Part shown: one piece after another, positions 16,463 to 25,838 of the stretch
Layout: the number at the start of each line of letters is the position of its first letter
How positions within the stretch are numbered: the first letter of the stretch is position 1
Assembly (NCBI GenBank): GCA_027485695.1
Contig: JAIXQO010000004.1
Location: 258,408 to 322,407 of the forward strand
DNA length: 64,000 nucleotides
Origin: Pseudomonadota bacterium
GTDB taxonomy: Bacteria > Bdellovibrionota > UBA1018
Direction: 5' to 3'
Translations under genes and position numbers: made by a program
The notes under the pieces: generated by a model
Told to the model about the DNA's origin: nothing
What the model saw: only the letters and a program-made list of their open reading frames with translations
Database searches by the model: none

Positions 16463-18230
16463 GCCAATTCGAGCGCTTATGGTTCAACTCTCGCCGCTCG
16501 CTGATCAACTTCAGCTACTGATGGCGATACGGGCGGCTAAGCAGCTTTATCCGGAACTCGAGCTGCACCTCGTTGTCGAAGCAAGCGCCGAAGAAGCCGT
16601 GCGCTCCCTAGACTGGGTGAAAAAAGTTCACGTCTTTTCTAAGCGTGAAACCCTCGCCATGCTCAAGTCAGACGCCGACGACATGAACTCGAAACTTTCT
16701 TCACTCGCGACCTGGATCGAGCCGATCCTCGACGTCAACTATGATCTGCTCGTCAATTGGACGTTCAACGACTCCAGTTCGTTTCTCTCGGCGATTATCC
16801 CCTCGCCTGTAAAACTCGGATACTCTCGCAAGACCGATCTCTCCATTTCCATCCAAGACGGCTGGTCACACTACATTAAATCGGTCGTTCAGAGCGAGAT
16901 CCTTCAAGACATCCATCTGACTGATCTCCTCACCACTCAGCTTTTGACTGCTCTCCAGGTCCATTTTGGAGATTCCGTCGACCCGGGCGCCCAGACAGTC
17001 ACTTCAAAATCTTTCTTCAAGCTCTCTCGTCGCGATCATTGGGCACCAGATACCTGGGGGCACCCGAGCCGTCGCTGGATGTCGATAGAAGCACCAGAAG
17101 ATCAAAGCCCAGAATCCATTGATCGTATTGCTCGCTTCGCGGCTCTGGTACTCCGCCGGCATGACGATCAGAACATCATTGTGATTGGTAACTCCGTGAC
17201 GGATCCCGTCCGATACGAGAAGCAGTTCCTCAAACAACTCAAAATCCATCACCCTCACTTGAGGGGCGACCGTTCACGAGTCATTTTTAAGTTGGGAGCT
17301 ATTTCCTTCTCGCTCTGGGCAGAAATTCTTTCTGACTGCAATTGGATCATCGCCGATTCCGGACCTTCTATCGCACTTGCCAGCTGTGTGGGAACTCGCG
17401 CACTTCTTCGAGCCGATCGAGCTGACGATTGCCTGGAGACAGGACCCTATGGAAACAGCCACTACATCGTAGAAACTCGCAAAGGTGAGCTGATGTACGC
17501 GGCTTGGACCTATGCCTCAACGGAGTGGCAACACCGACGCGAACTGTCGATCGATCAGCATCTCGCACGACTGCAGTTCGACGCTTCTTCCGATCTCCGA
17601 ATCCTGCGCAGCCGCATTCGTAACAGCGAAGAAGGTGGCGGAGTAGTATTCGACCCCCTCCATCGCTACGAAGAATCCGTGCCTCGCTGGAGTGGAAAAG
17701 TCTGGTCCTACCTCGCGAGAGATTGGTTTTGTGGTTGGGTTCCAGAAATTGAATGGGAGATGAATCGAGCAAGTCTCTCTCCCAACCTCGTTCGAGAAAT
17801 TCGCGGTCTCGAAGAGCCGACACAAGTCCTACAGAAGCTTTTCGAACAAGGTGACCGACTCGCGCGCGAATTGACCTCTGCGACCAAGAATCTCCGATCA
17901 GATTCAATCATGACGAGCCATCAAAAATCCGAGGTTCTCAGAATCGGCGGCGAGCTGAACGAGATCGAGAAATTGATTGGTCGAACCTGCGCGGTTAACA
18001 GTACGTTGGGCGGATTCTTTCGAATGCATCAGGCGATCTTGCATAACCTCAAAGGTACTCGCTTGCACGAGCTCGCCCAAGAGACCTCCGAAGCCTACCA
18101 GTTCCTCCAAATTGGATCCGAGCATCTATCGGGATGGATTCACGCTACTCTTGAACTTTCCAAGCCGATCCCACTCCCCAAAGGCAACGTATTCGCTTTT
18201 CGTCGGGATGACCGAACTCAGACGCCATAA
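16452..18230 (+). CDS. GT9-like glycosyltransferase (heptosyltransferase family) with C-terminal extension
   Basis: Residues 1-390 look like glycosyltransferase family 9 (ADP-heptose transferases): the N-terminal IRALMVQLSPLADQLQLLMAIRAAK matches the usual L..LGD.....P strand-helix start, and IIADSGPSIALASCVGTRAL (Asp302) matches the nucleotide-sugar binding motif, although the usual His after DSG is missing. The protein is 592 residues, about 200 more than typical; the extra C-terminal part is helical (LVREIRGLEEPTQVLQKLFE). Such an enzyme in a fliD/fliS operon may modify flagellin rather than LPS. That is inference; similar glycosyltransferases sit beside filament genes in many flagellated bacteria. 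Confidence 0.65.
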   Translation: MERKPIRALMVQLSPLADQLQLLMAIRAAKQLYPELELHLVVEASAEEAVRSLDWVKKVHVFSKRETLAMLKSDADDMNSKLSSLATWIEPILDVNYDLLVNWTFNDSSSFLSAIIPSPVKLGYSRKTDLSISIQDGWSHYIKSVVQSEILQDIHLTDLLTTQLLTALQVHFGDSVDPGAQTVTSKSFFKLSRRDHWAPDTWGHPSRRWMSIEAPEDQSPESIDRIARFAALVLRRHDDQNIIVIGNSVTDPVRYEKQFLKQLKIHHPHLRGDRSRVIFKLGAISFSLWAEILSDCNWIIADSGPSIALASCVGTRALLRADRADDCLETGPYGNSHYIVETRKGELMYAAWTYASTEWQHRRELSIDQHLARLQFDASSDLRILRSRIRNSEEGGGVVFDPLHRYEESVPRWSGKVWSYLARDWFCGWVPEIEWEMNRASLSPNLVREIRGLEEPTQVLQKLFEQGDRLARELTSATKNLRSDSIMTSHQKSEVLRIGGELNEIEKLIGRTCAVNSTLGGFFRMHQAILHNLKGTRLHELAQETSEAYQFLQIGSEHLSGWIHATLELSKPIPLPKGNVFAFRRDDRTQTP

Positions 18231-18240
18231 GCGAACCTCG

Positions 18241-20796
18241 CTAAACTTGACCCGATGACGAATCCAGGAGTTGGCTAGGACGGCGTGAGAGCGCGGCGCC
18301 AAACGCAATTCCGCTGACCAAACTCAGTGCTGAAAACGCACCCAATCCAAAAATAGCGAGCTGTCCGACCGGTACGATCGCGCTTCGGGAAAACGCCACC
18401 TGAACGATCACCTCAGTAAATACTACGGAAAGTAAGCAACCAAGTAGTACAGCGACCAATCCAATGAACAAAGCTTCACCGAGCACAATCGCTCTCACCT
18501 GGCGAATGCTCCCACCCAACACCTTAAGAAGTTGGATCTCGGAAACACGGTCGGCGGCTTGTAAACGAATGATTGAGAAAAAAACAAGTAAACCGGAGAA
18601 CAGCACAAATGCCGCACTCAATTGGATCGCAAGTTCCATCTGCGCGAATACGCCGGTGATCTTACTGATCATCGTTCGCACCGAAATGACGGAGACGTTC
18701 GGAAATGGGTCGATGAGTTTCGATTGGAGCGTTGCCAATTCGGTGTCGGCGGACGCAGACTCAACGGTCGCGAGAAATGTCTTCGGCGCTTCTTCAAGAA
18801 CACCGGGCTGAAACTGTACGAAAAAATTCGGCTGGAAACTCGTCCAGCGAATGGACCTTACTCCGACGATTTTTCCCGTGATCGGAACCGACTGTACGTC
18901 AAATTCGAGGGTGTCTCCGAGACCGACTCCCAAACGCTCGGCGAATTTCTTTTCGACCGTAATCTCGGGAAGCTCCCCTCGGGAGGAATCGTAGAGCGGC
19001 TTCGTATGTCGACCTCGAACTATTTTTTCGGAACCGAATAGCTCCGAGCGATAGGTGAGGTTGTAGCCACGATTTCGAGTCCGCTCTTCTTCTTGTTCTT
19101 CGCGAGACTTGAACTGGCTGTCTGAGCCCTTGGGCGGTTCGACGGGTTTTCCGTTTACCTTTTCCAATCGTGCGCGAATCATCGGCGACAAAGATTCGAA
19201 TCGGTGCGGTGTCCCTTTTAAGAAGTTGCGAATACCTTCGACCTGTTCCGGTTGAATATCAAATAGAAACAGCGAAGGCATTCCCTCGGTATCAGGTGCG
19301 CGAAGTTCATCGCGGAAGTTCACCGACAGTCCAGGTATCAAAAAAAGCAGAAGCGCACCAAAACTCAGTGTGCCAAAAGCGATGCCTTGCGAAAGACGAT
19401 TTCTCGTCAAATGAAGTGCTAGAATCTGAAACGCGCCGCGCTCGTTCAACCCGACCGGAAGCGCGCGACAGATGGCGGCAAAGACGAGCGCAAAAAAACC
19501 TCCCGCTACCAACAATGCCGCCGTAAAAGCGATTCCTAAACGATAGGAATGCGATACCCCGATCGCCAATGCAAAAATAAATAGAGCCCCGGCCAATACA
19601 TCCCACCACCGTGGTTTGGAAAGTTCGGATCTGCCACTGGAGCCACTCAAAAGCGAACTCAGTGGGAAATTCAGCTCTCTTCGCAAGAGCAAATACATGG
19701 AAACGCCGTAAGTAAAGAAAGAGAACGCAAACGCCGCGAGGAAGATTCCGCCACTGATCTGAGCCTGGATCTTGACTCCCATTTGATGGGCAATCCAACC
19801 AAATATCGGTACGCTCATCACGCGAACGAGTAACCAAGAAATCATGGTCATCAAGAGTGACAGTCCGGCGCTTTCGATCCAAATAAGACTCAGAACGGAT
19901 CTCGGCTTCAGCCCCAAAGTCCTGAGTAGAGCCATCTCAAATCGAACCCGCGCCCGCTCGGTCTGGACCAAATAGAGCGTTCCGACGAAGGCCATGAGAA
20001 AACTGATCGTCGCCAACAGACCTAAGTAATCTGCCAGATAGTCCATCGTGCGGGTCAGCTGCTCGTTCGAGCTCTTGTAAGTCGTCACTCGAATCCCGCT
20101 GTCTTGGGAAGACTCACGGATCATTCGTGCGACATCGTCCGCATCATCGGGTCGTTTCAAGCGGTAGAAAAACCGTTCGGTTAACGTCGAACCCGTCTTG
20201 ATCAATGACGACTTCGCCAAGAAATCACGAGATACGAACGCGGATGGCGCAATAGAGAGTCCTTTCCAAACACTCGAGGTATCTTCGGAAATGACTCCCG
20301 CGACTTTCCAATCCAGGTCCCCCACTCGAACTGTATCGCCAATTTTGAGCGCGAGCTGATCCCTTAGATCACTATCGATCACGATCTCATTACCCCGAAG
20401 TCGAGATGCGGGTGCTCCACCTTCTAGAAGAATTTTGCCATGAAGCGGATAGCTCGGTTCTACTCCGGAGAGATCCACGAGCCGCGAACGGTCTGCGCTT
20501 ACCCGGATCATCGAGAGGAGATCCAAGGCTTGAGATGAATCTTTGATATAGGGCGCGATCAAGCGCGTGATCGTCGACTTCTCTTCTTCGGTAAACAGTC
20601 GACGTGCGGAGACAGAAATATCAGCCGTTAGGAAATACTGACTTCGCTCTTGCAGGCTTCCGTCGATCCCGGCTTTGAGCGTAAAAAGCAGGAACAATCC
20701 GGTGACTCCGAAAACGGATGAACTCAGATACAACGCCATCCAAGACTTGCGGTTTCGGAAGGACCGCAAAAAGTGGGTGAAAAGAGCGCGGATCAT
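18241..20796 (-). CDS. ABC transporter permease, YbbP/FtsX family
   Basis: This is the membrane part of an exporter-type ABC system. The ATG at 20796 overlaps the ATPase stop by four bases; an earlier start at 20823 is less likely. The 851 residues contain a first membrane helix (SSSVFGVTGLFLLFTLKAG), a large periplasmic MacB-type domain, several helices at about 245-480 (LLATISFLMAFVGTLYLVQ), a second periplasmic domain, and a last group of four helices near the C-terminus (LAIFGLGAFSALSLVSGIAFG). This is the two-copy FtsX layout of YbbP. With TesA and YbbA, it probably moves a hydrophobic substrate or lipoprotein-like compound; the substrate is not known. Confidence 0.85.
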   Translation of the reverse strand: MIRALFTHFLRSFRNRKSWMALYLSSSVFGVTGLFLLFTLKAGIDGSLQERSQYFLTADISVSARRLFTEEEKSTITRLIAPYIKDSSQALDLLSMIRVSADRSRLVDLSGVEPSYPLHGKILLEGGAPASRLRGNEIVIDSDLRDQLALKIGDTVRVGDLDWKVAGVISEDTSSVWKGLSIAPSAFVSRDFLAKSSLIKTGSTLTERFFYRLKRPDDADDVARMIRESSQDSGIRVTTYKSSNEQLTRTMDYLADYLGLLATISFLMAFVGTLYLVQTERARVRFEMALLRTLGLKPRSVLSLIWIESAGLSLLMTMISWLLVRVMSVPIFGWIAHQMGVKIQAQISGGIFLAAFAFSFFTYGVSMYLLLRRELNFPLSSLLSGSSGRSELSKPRWWDVLAGALFIFALAIGVSHSYRLGIAFTAALLVAGGFFALVFAAICRALPVGLNERGAFQILALHLTRNRLSQGIAFGTLSFGALLLFLIPGLSVNFRDELRAPDTEGMPSLFLFDIQPEQVEGIRNFLKGTPHRFESLSPMIRARLEKVNGKPVEPPKGSDSQFKSREEQEEERTRNRGYNLTYRSELFGSEKIVRGRHTKPLYDSSRGELPEITVEKKFAERLGVGLGDTLEFDVQSVPITGKIVGVRSIRWTSFQPNFFVQFQPGVLEEAPKTFLATVESASADTELATLQSKLIDPFPNVSVISVRTMISKITGVFAQMELAIQLSAAFVLFSGLLVFFSIIRLQAADRVSEIQLLKVLGGSIRQVRAIVLGEALFIGLVAVLLGCLLSVVFTEVIVQVAFSRSAIVPVGQLAIFGLGAFSALSLVSGIAFGAALSRRPSQLLDSSSGQV

Positions 20797-21461
20797 CGGA
20801 ATTGCCCGTGTTCCAGCCACCAAACATGATCACAACGCCGAGCGAGGTCTTGGTCGTGGGTAACGAGGACTAATGAAGACCCGGATTTCACGCACTGCTC
20901 GAAAAGCAAATCCATCACGCGCGTGCCGGTCTCTTCGTCGAGGTTTCCGCTCGGCTCATCGGCTAACACGAGCCCTGGTCGATTCACGAGCGCACGAGCA
21001 ATCGCCACGCGTTGCTTTTCACCGCCAGAAAGTTGATTCGGAAAATGGTCTGCGCGGTCGCCCAAGCCCACTCGCTCCAACCACTCACGCGCGCTCGCTT
21101 TTCTTTCTCCTCCGGATTCCCAAAGGGTCGGCAATTCGATGTTCTCTAGTGCCGTGAGATAGGGAATCAGATGGAACTGCTGAAAAACGATGCCTACCTT
21201 GCGAGAACGGAGCGGATTCAGTTTATCCTCGGATAGTCGAAGGATCTCGGTATCGTCCCAGAGCACGGAGCCCGCGTCCGCCGGTTCAAGGCCCGCCAGA
21301 ATCGACAGCAACGTGGTTTTTCCGCTGCCCGATTTTCCCAAGATAGCGGCTGATTTTCCTGCATCCAAATCGAGATCGATATTCTTTAGAACCGTGATCT
21401 CGTTATTTCCCTGCCGAAACTTTTTTTGGAGCGTCCTTACTTTTAAGTTTTTCCAGCTCAA
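20793..21461 (-). CDS. ABC transporter ATPase, YbbA/LolD type
   Basis: The 222 residues carry all nucleotide-binding motifs: Walker A GKSGSGKTT, Q-loop GIVFQQFHLIPYLTALENIE, signature LSGGEKQRVAIARAL, Walker B LVLADEPSGNLD and switch His in LVLVTHDQD. The QQFHLIPYLTALENIELP stretch is typical of LolD/MacB-type ATPases. The start is TTG at 21461 with AAAGG about ten bases upstream, inside the end of the esterase gene (59-base overlap). It pairs with the permease at 18241. GC and codon use match neighbours. Confidence 0.93.
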   Translation of the reverse strand: MSWKNLKVRTLQKKFRQGNNEITVLKNIDLDLDAGKSAAILGKSGSGKTTLLSILAGLEPADAGSVLWDDTEILRLSEDKLNPLRSRKVGIVFQQFHLIPYLTALENIELPTLWESGGERKASAREWLERVGLGDRADHFPNQLSGGEKQRVAIARALVNRPGLVLADEPSGNLDEETGTRVMDLLFEQCVKSGSSLVLVTHDQDLARRCDHVWWLEHGQFR

Positions 21462-22056
21462 CTTTTAAGACCTTTCCAACGGTTTCCGCGACGATCTGGT
21501 TTCCTTTTTCGTTCGGATGAATGCCGTCATCTTGATTAAGTTTCGAATCCCCGGCGACGCCTGCCAGCAAGAATGGGATCAGGCGCACCGAATGTTTCTT
21601 TGCAAGACGTGAATAAAGTGCTTCGAATTCGGCTGCTTCTTTTTTTCCGTAGTTCGGTGGCAGCTTCATCTCCGCCAGAACAACGACCGACTTAGACTGT
21701 CGAGCGAGGGCGATCATTTCGTCCAGGTTTTTCTCGGTTGCCTTGCGAGGAATCCCTCTCAGACCGTCGTTCGCGCCGAGAGCAATCATCACGATTGCCG
21801 GAGAGTTCTTGAGCTGCCAGCGCAGCCGTTCCAAGCCACTCGCCGAGGTTGATCCGCTGATACCGGCATTGATGATGCGAACCGGCACTCCTTCGGCATT
21901 CAGTTTTTTTTCAACCAGTGCTGGATAAGCGGTTTCCTTGGAGATTCCATATCCCTCGGTCAGCGAGTCTCCAATGATCACTACGGTCGGAGGCTCATTC
22001 GACTCCGCGCTCGAAAAACTTGAAAAAATCAGGCAAAGGAATAAAAGTTTTTTCAT
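21403..22056 (-). CDS. tesA: SGNH-family esterase, TesA type
   Basis: This secreted hydrolase acts on esters and thioesters (TesA/arylesterase family). A signal peptide (MKKLLFLCLIFSSFSSAES) is followed by the SGNH blocks: I-GDSLTEGYG (nucleophile Ser), the Gly of block II in NAGISGSTSASG, block III GANDG and block V DGIHPNEKG with the catalytic Asp and His. Its C-terminus has an extra charged tail that overlaps the start of the ATPase gene. In E. coli tesA is divergent from ybbA-ybbP; here the three genes are in one direction and overlap, so co-expression is likely. Confidence 0.9.
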   Translation of the reverse strand: MKKLLFLCLIFSSFSSAESNEPPTVVIIGDSLTEGYGISKETAYPALVEKKLNAEGVPVRIINAGISGSTSASGLERLRWQLKNSPAIVMIALGANDGLRGIPRKATEKNLDEMIALARQSKSVVVLAEMKLPPNYGKKEAAEFEALYSRLAKKHSVRLIPFLLAGVAGDSKLNQDDGIHPNEKGNQIVAETVGKVLKVELEKLKSKDAPKKVSAGK

Positions 22057-22099
22057 CTGGACTACCTCTTACAGCTAAAAAAGAGTAATTTGAAATAGC

Positions 22100-22753
22100 A
22101 TGAAAGAGAAACGAATCCGTGTGTTTTCCAATCTCGCGATCAGCCTCGACGGTAAAATCGCTCCCCACGACAATGATGCCTATCCGCTCGGGACGAAAAC
22201 CGACCTCAAATGGTTACGACAACTCAGAAACGAGTCCGACGTAGTCGTGATGGGCGCCTCGACACTCCGTGCGTGGAAACGTCCCTGCCTCGCTTCCAAG
22301 AAGTCCCACCGGATCACGAACGCTATCCTCACTACGGATGGACGTGGCATTGATCCAAAATGGGCATTTTTCAAGAGCGATGAAATCAGTCGCATCATCT
22401 TCTATACCAAGAAACTAGATCGGGACTTCGAGCAGGCAGTTTTCCATCAATGCCAGCTGATTCCGCTCCACCCCAAGAAGAACACTGCCCCCCAGATCGT
22501 CGATACGCTCGTGGCGCTTGGACATCGCGCAATTTTAGTCGAAGGAGGCGGAGGACTCATGTGGGAATTCGCCAAAGAGAACCTGATTCACGAATATTTC
22601 GTGACCCTGACCCCAAAGATCCTGGGAGGGACCACCTCCCCGTCGCTGGTCGCCGGTCCGGGATTTCCAGGCGGGCAGGAACTCAATCTCAGACTAAAAG
22701 CCGTTAAGAAAATTGGAAACGAGCTCTATCTCCATTACGTCTCCCCTCGGTGA
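22100..22753 (+). CDS. RibD C-terminal-type reductase
   Basis: The 217 residues correspond to the RibD C-terminal / dihydrofolate-reductase-like domain: NLAISLDGKIAP at the start, VVVMGASTLRAWKRPCL, and the NADPH-binding region RAILVEGGGGLMWEFAKENLIHEYFVTLTPKILGG. There is no deaminase domain. Stand-alone members act in riboflavin synthesis (pyrimidine reductase) or on other pterin-like substrates. No other riboflavin gene is near, so the substrate is open. It is divergent from tesA with 43 bases between them. Confidence 0.85.
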   Translation: MKEKRIRVFSNLAISLDGKIAPHDNDAYPLGTKTDLKWLRQLRNESDVVVMGASTLRAWKRPCLASKKSHRITNAILTTDGRGIDPKWAFFKSDEISRIIFYTKKLDRDFEQAVFHQCQLIPLHPKKNTAPQIVDTLVALGHRAILVEGGGGLMWEFAKENLIHEYFVTLTPKILGGTTSPSLVAGPGFPGGQELNLRLKAVKKIGNELYLHYVSPR

Positions 22754-22896
22754 CGAATCATTCGTCTAAGAAACGTAGGACTTTGGTTCTGGCTATAAAC
22801 CTCTGGTTCATTGCCTGTCCCAGAAACGACCGCGCGCAGTCAAACTAATGACGACATTGAATCAGCCAAGTTTGCACCTTCACAAGGTGGCACGGG

Positions 22897-23454
22897 GTGG
22901 CTACACTTAAAACACCTATGGCTCAATACCGTCGTCGTATTCTCCTGATCAACAAGGGGTTCCAGCTTCGATTCTCGTTTTATGTCATCTCGTGGATCAG
23001 CGCCCTGAGCTTCATCTATCCGACGCTGATCTACGAACTGTACAACTCCTTCTACCGTTACATGTCCAAAGATCCTAACGGGCCACTGCTCTCGGTTCTC
23101 AAAGAGAATCGTCAAGAGATGATGTTCTGGTTGGTGGTGATGCAGGTGTTTTTCTTGATGATGACTTTCTTCATCACGATCTTCATGAGTCACCGTATCG
23201 CTGGACCATTGTACAAACTTGGCAAGGCACTCAACGAGCTCCGAAACGGAAATCTCAGCAAGATCTACTTCCGAAAATTCGACCATTTCAAGGAACTCGC
23301 CGACGAGTACAACCACGCTGTGGAATCGGTCAAAGACTCGATCCAAATCGCGGAACTACACCTGGAGAAGGCGCTCGCCGCCAATAAGGACGAGGCCGTA
23401 AAAAAAGAGCTCGAGGCCGGCCTCAAAACCTTGAAACAATTCCGTTCTTCCTAG
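22897..23454 (+). CDS. HAMP-domain membrane protein without an output domain
   Basis: The 185-residue protein has two membrane helices (about 26-48 and 80-102, FWLVVMQVFFLMMTFFITIFM) followed by a HAMP linker (MSHRIAGPLYKLGKALNELRNGNL) and a coiled coil. No kinase, cyclase or methyl-accepting domain follows. GTG at 22897 with AAGGTG upstream is the likely start; the ATG at 22918 has no ribosome binding site. It may relay a membrane signal to a separate partner or act as a shortened chemoreceptor-like protein. A 15-base palindrome lies about 140 bases upstream. Confidence 0.75.
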   Translation: MATLKTPMAQYRRRILLINKGFQLRFSFYVISWISALSFIYPTLIYELYNSFYRYMSKDPNGPLLSVLKENRQEMMFWLVVMQVFFLMMTFFITIFMSHRIAGPLYKLGKALNELRNGNLSKIYFRKFDHFKELADEYNHAVESVKDSIQIAELHLEKALAANKDEAVKKELEAGLKTLKQFRSS

Positions 23455-23467
23455 TAAATCTAGAGGG

Positions 23468-25804
23468 ATGAACCGAAGTGTTCCCCTCCAATATCGGCCA
23501 CACCATTTTCTTTGCACGGTCGGTTTCGTCGGCAAGGGCTATTCGCCAGATTTTGTCGCGAACTTTGCGCGCATCCAACAACAACTCGAAAGCGATCAAG
23601 GTCACGAAACCTGGATCGAAGTAGTCGAGCAAACGGACTCAATCTGCGCACCTTGTCCGAATCGTCGAGAGTCGCTTTGTGAAACGCAATCCAAGATCGA
23701 GACACTAGATCGATCTCATTCTGAGGTGCTTGGCTTGAAACCAGGAAATCAAATCCAATGGGGAAATGCCAAACGCCTCGTCGCCGAACGTTTCTCCGAG
23801 GAGCGCATGGAAGAAGCCTGTGCACCCTGTTCTTGGCGCGAACTGGGGGTCTGCCAATCGGCCCTGAGAAAACTGAAATCCTCACTCGGTATCGCGTCGC
23901 TGTTCTTGGTCGCCCTCACCATTTCTGCGAATCAAACCTGGGGGGCGACACCTCCCCTCACCTCCGATCAAACCTTGGGAGCGCTCCGAATCAGCGTCGG
24001 CAAACTGAAAAACCAAGATCCACGTGGTGCAATTTCAGCGCTCGAGGGCCGGAAGTTTCCGCAGGAGTGGATCGATCACACGCACGTCACCGAGGCCGCC
24101 GGAAGATACGAACTCGCACTCACTTACATCCAAAAAGGCCCGCTATCTCAGGCGCTCACCGAACTGGATCGAGCTGCAAGTCTCTTGAAGGCTGTTCGCA
24201 AACTCAGACCGGATTCCGCGTGGCTTGAAGAGCCGACTCGTCTCTATTGGCGAATGAGTCTTGAGAAACGTCTCGCACTCGTCGAACTGAGGCGCGGTCA
24301 GGTATTCGTTACGCTCGATAAAAAGAATCAGGCGATCCAGGCGTTTGATCGCGCGTTTCAACTCCTCACGACCTTCATTTACCCGGACCAAGACCCGAGT
24401 GGCGGCGAAATCCGAATCGTTCAGCACTACGCCTGGATCACGACTCCGGAGTTCTCATCTTTTGTAAAAGCCTGCGGAGACGCCTCTGCTCCCCCGTGCG
24501 CTCATTGGGTTCGCGTTTTTGCATCGTTCTTCGGCAAAAGTTCCGTCGAAGGTTCCGTCTTTTACGATGCATTTCCTAAAATCGCCCAGTCAACACCCAG
24601 CGGCTATTGGAAGCTACCTCCCGGTCAGAAACCCGCTCCCAAAAAAGAGACCACCGAGAAGTCACCAGAGCAAATCGCCAATGAAAAACGAAAATCTGAT
24701 CTACTCACTCAGTTTGTGACCGCGATTCGCGAGCGCGACTACGATGACCTGAAGGAAATCAGCGCTCTCTGCTTGAAAGAATTCGCCAACGATTCAAGCT
24801 CCCTGCCGAGATATCGTTACTGGAATGCCAAAGCCATTTCCGAGGACGACTCTCGCGAAGCCGCTGCACCGCTCTTTCAAGCGCTGTGGAAGGAAAAACC
24901 ATTCGATTACTACGGCCTTCTGGCTGGACTCGAGATCGGTACCGATCCCTTCCACAGTTTTCCTCAATCGCCGCTACCGATTCTACCGGATGAGCACCTG
25001 AGTAGCTCCATTGATGCGGCAAGGATCAAGCGGGCACGCTTGCTGCGCGACTACGACCTCAAAGAATATGCCGCACTTGAACTCCAGAGTTTGAGTGTTC
25101 TTGACCCGAAAAAAAGCGCGCAACGATCGAAGGCCTCGAGCTCTTCACTTCTGTACCTCATTCAAGAGCTTCATCAAAGCGGTCTGCATCTTTCGGCTTT
25201 TGGCCTCTTAGATCCCTTGCTCCAGCGCAAAGACGAAACCATCTATCGGCGTTCGCTCGTTGAAATTATTTTTCCGACTGCTTACTTTTCGCTCATCGAA
25301 CGAGAAAGCCAGAAGAACGGTTTGGATCCCATTTTCGTGCTTTCTCTCATTAAGCAAGAAAGCGGATTTGAACAACAGATCCTCTCCCGCGTAGGGGCCG
25401 AAGGTTTGATGCAGCTCATGCACTACACGGCACGCGAAGTATTCGCCAAAGTGTTCGGCGCAGCCGCCCAGGCTGAACGACGTGAGATCCTCGACCCTGA
25501 ACTGAATATCCAACTCGGTACGGCCTACCTGAAACAATTGTCAGATCGATTCAACGGAAACGGCGCGTTCATGTTGAGCGCATACAATGCCGGCCCTTCT
25601 CGTGTCGACACCTGGAAAAAGAACGGAGCCGCTAACGCGGGTTTCTTGGAATACGTTGAACAGATTCCGTTCTCTGAGACCCGTGGTTACGTTTCGCGAA
25701 TCTTCCGGAACTACGTATTCTATAAATCCATGCGCGAGAACATCCGAATTGGATTACCGGTTGATGATTCTTCCGGAGGCGTTCATCCTTTCTGGAACCG
25801 CTAA
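23468..25804 (+). CDS. DUF1284 cysteine-rich domain fused to an Slt-type lytic transglycosylase
   Basis: Residues 1-138 match the DUF1284 family: YRPHHFLCTVGFVGKGYS and two CxxC-x7-C groups (Cys60, 63, 71 and Cys118, 121, 129), probably a metal or Fe-S site. Residues 133-160 look like a signal peptide or signal-anchor (RKLKSS, LGIASLFLVALTISA, NQTWGA). Residues 165-600 are helical repeats as in Slt70, and the C-terminal catalytic domain has the transglycosylase motif KQESGFEQQ with Glu631, GLMQLM and LSAYNAGPSRVDTW. No in-frame ATG or GTG lies between the halves; CTG codons at 23864 and 23873 and a later TTG are the only internal start candidates. It is therefore either a true fusion with an N-in anchor or two overlapping products. 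Confidence 0.85.
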   Translation: MNRSVPLQYRPHHFLCTVGFVGKGYSPDFVANFARIQQQLESDQGHETWIEVVEQTDSICAPCPNRRESLCETQSKIETLDRSHSEVLGLKPGNQIQWGNAKRLVAERFSEERMEEACAPCSWRELGVCQSALRKLKSSLGIASLFLVALTISANQTWGATPPLTSDQTLGALRISVGKLKNQDPRGAISALEGRKFPQEWIDHTHVTEAAGRYELALTYIQKGPLSQALTELDRAASLLKAVRKLRPDSAWLEEPTRLYWRMSLEKRLALVELRRGQVFVTLDKKNQAIQAFDRAFQLLTTFIYPDQDPSGGEIRIVQHYAWITTPEFSSFVKACGDASAPPCAHWVRVFASFFGKSSVEGSVFYDAFPKIAQSTPSGYWKLPPGQKPAPKKETTEKSPEQIANEKRKSDLLTQFVTAIRERDYDDLKEISALCLKEFANDSSSLPRYRYWNAKAISEDDSREAAAPLFQALWKEKPFDYYGLLAGLEIGTDPFHSFPQSPLPILPDEHLSSSIDAARIKRARLLRDYDLKEYAALELQSLSVLDPKKSAQRSKASSSSLLYLIQELHQSGLHLSAFGLLDPLLQRKDETIYRRSLVEIIFPTAYFSLIERESQKNGLDPIFVLSLIKQESGFEQQILSRVGAEGLMQLMHYTAREVFAKVFGAAAQAERREILDPELNIQLGTAYLKQLSDRFNGNGAFMLSAYNAGPSRVDTWKKNGAANAGFLEYVEQIPFSETRGYVSRIFRNYVFYKSMRENIRIGLPVDDSSGGVHPFWNR

Positions 25805-25838
25805 AATTTTTGTTTGAGCTCTGGAAAGGCGCAGCAAC

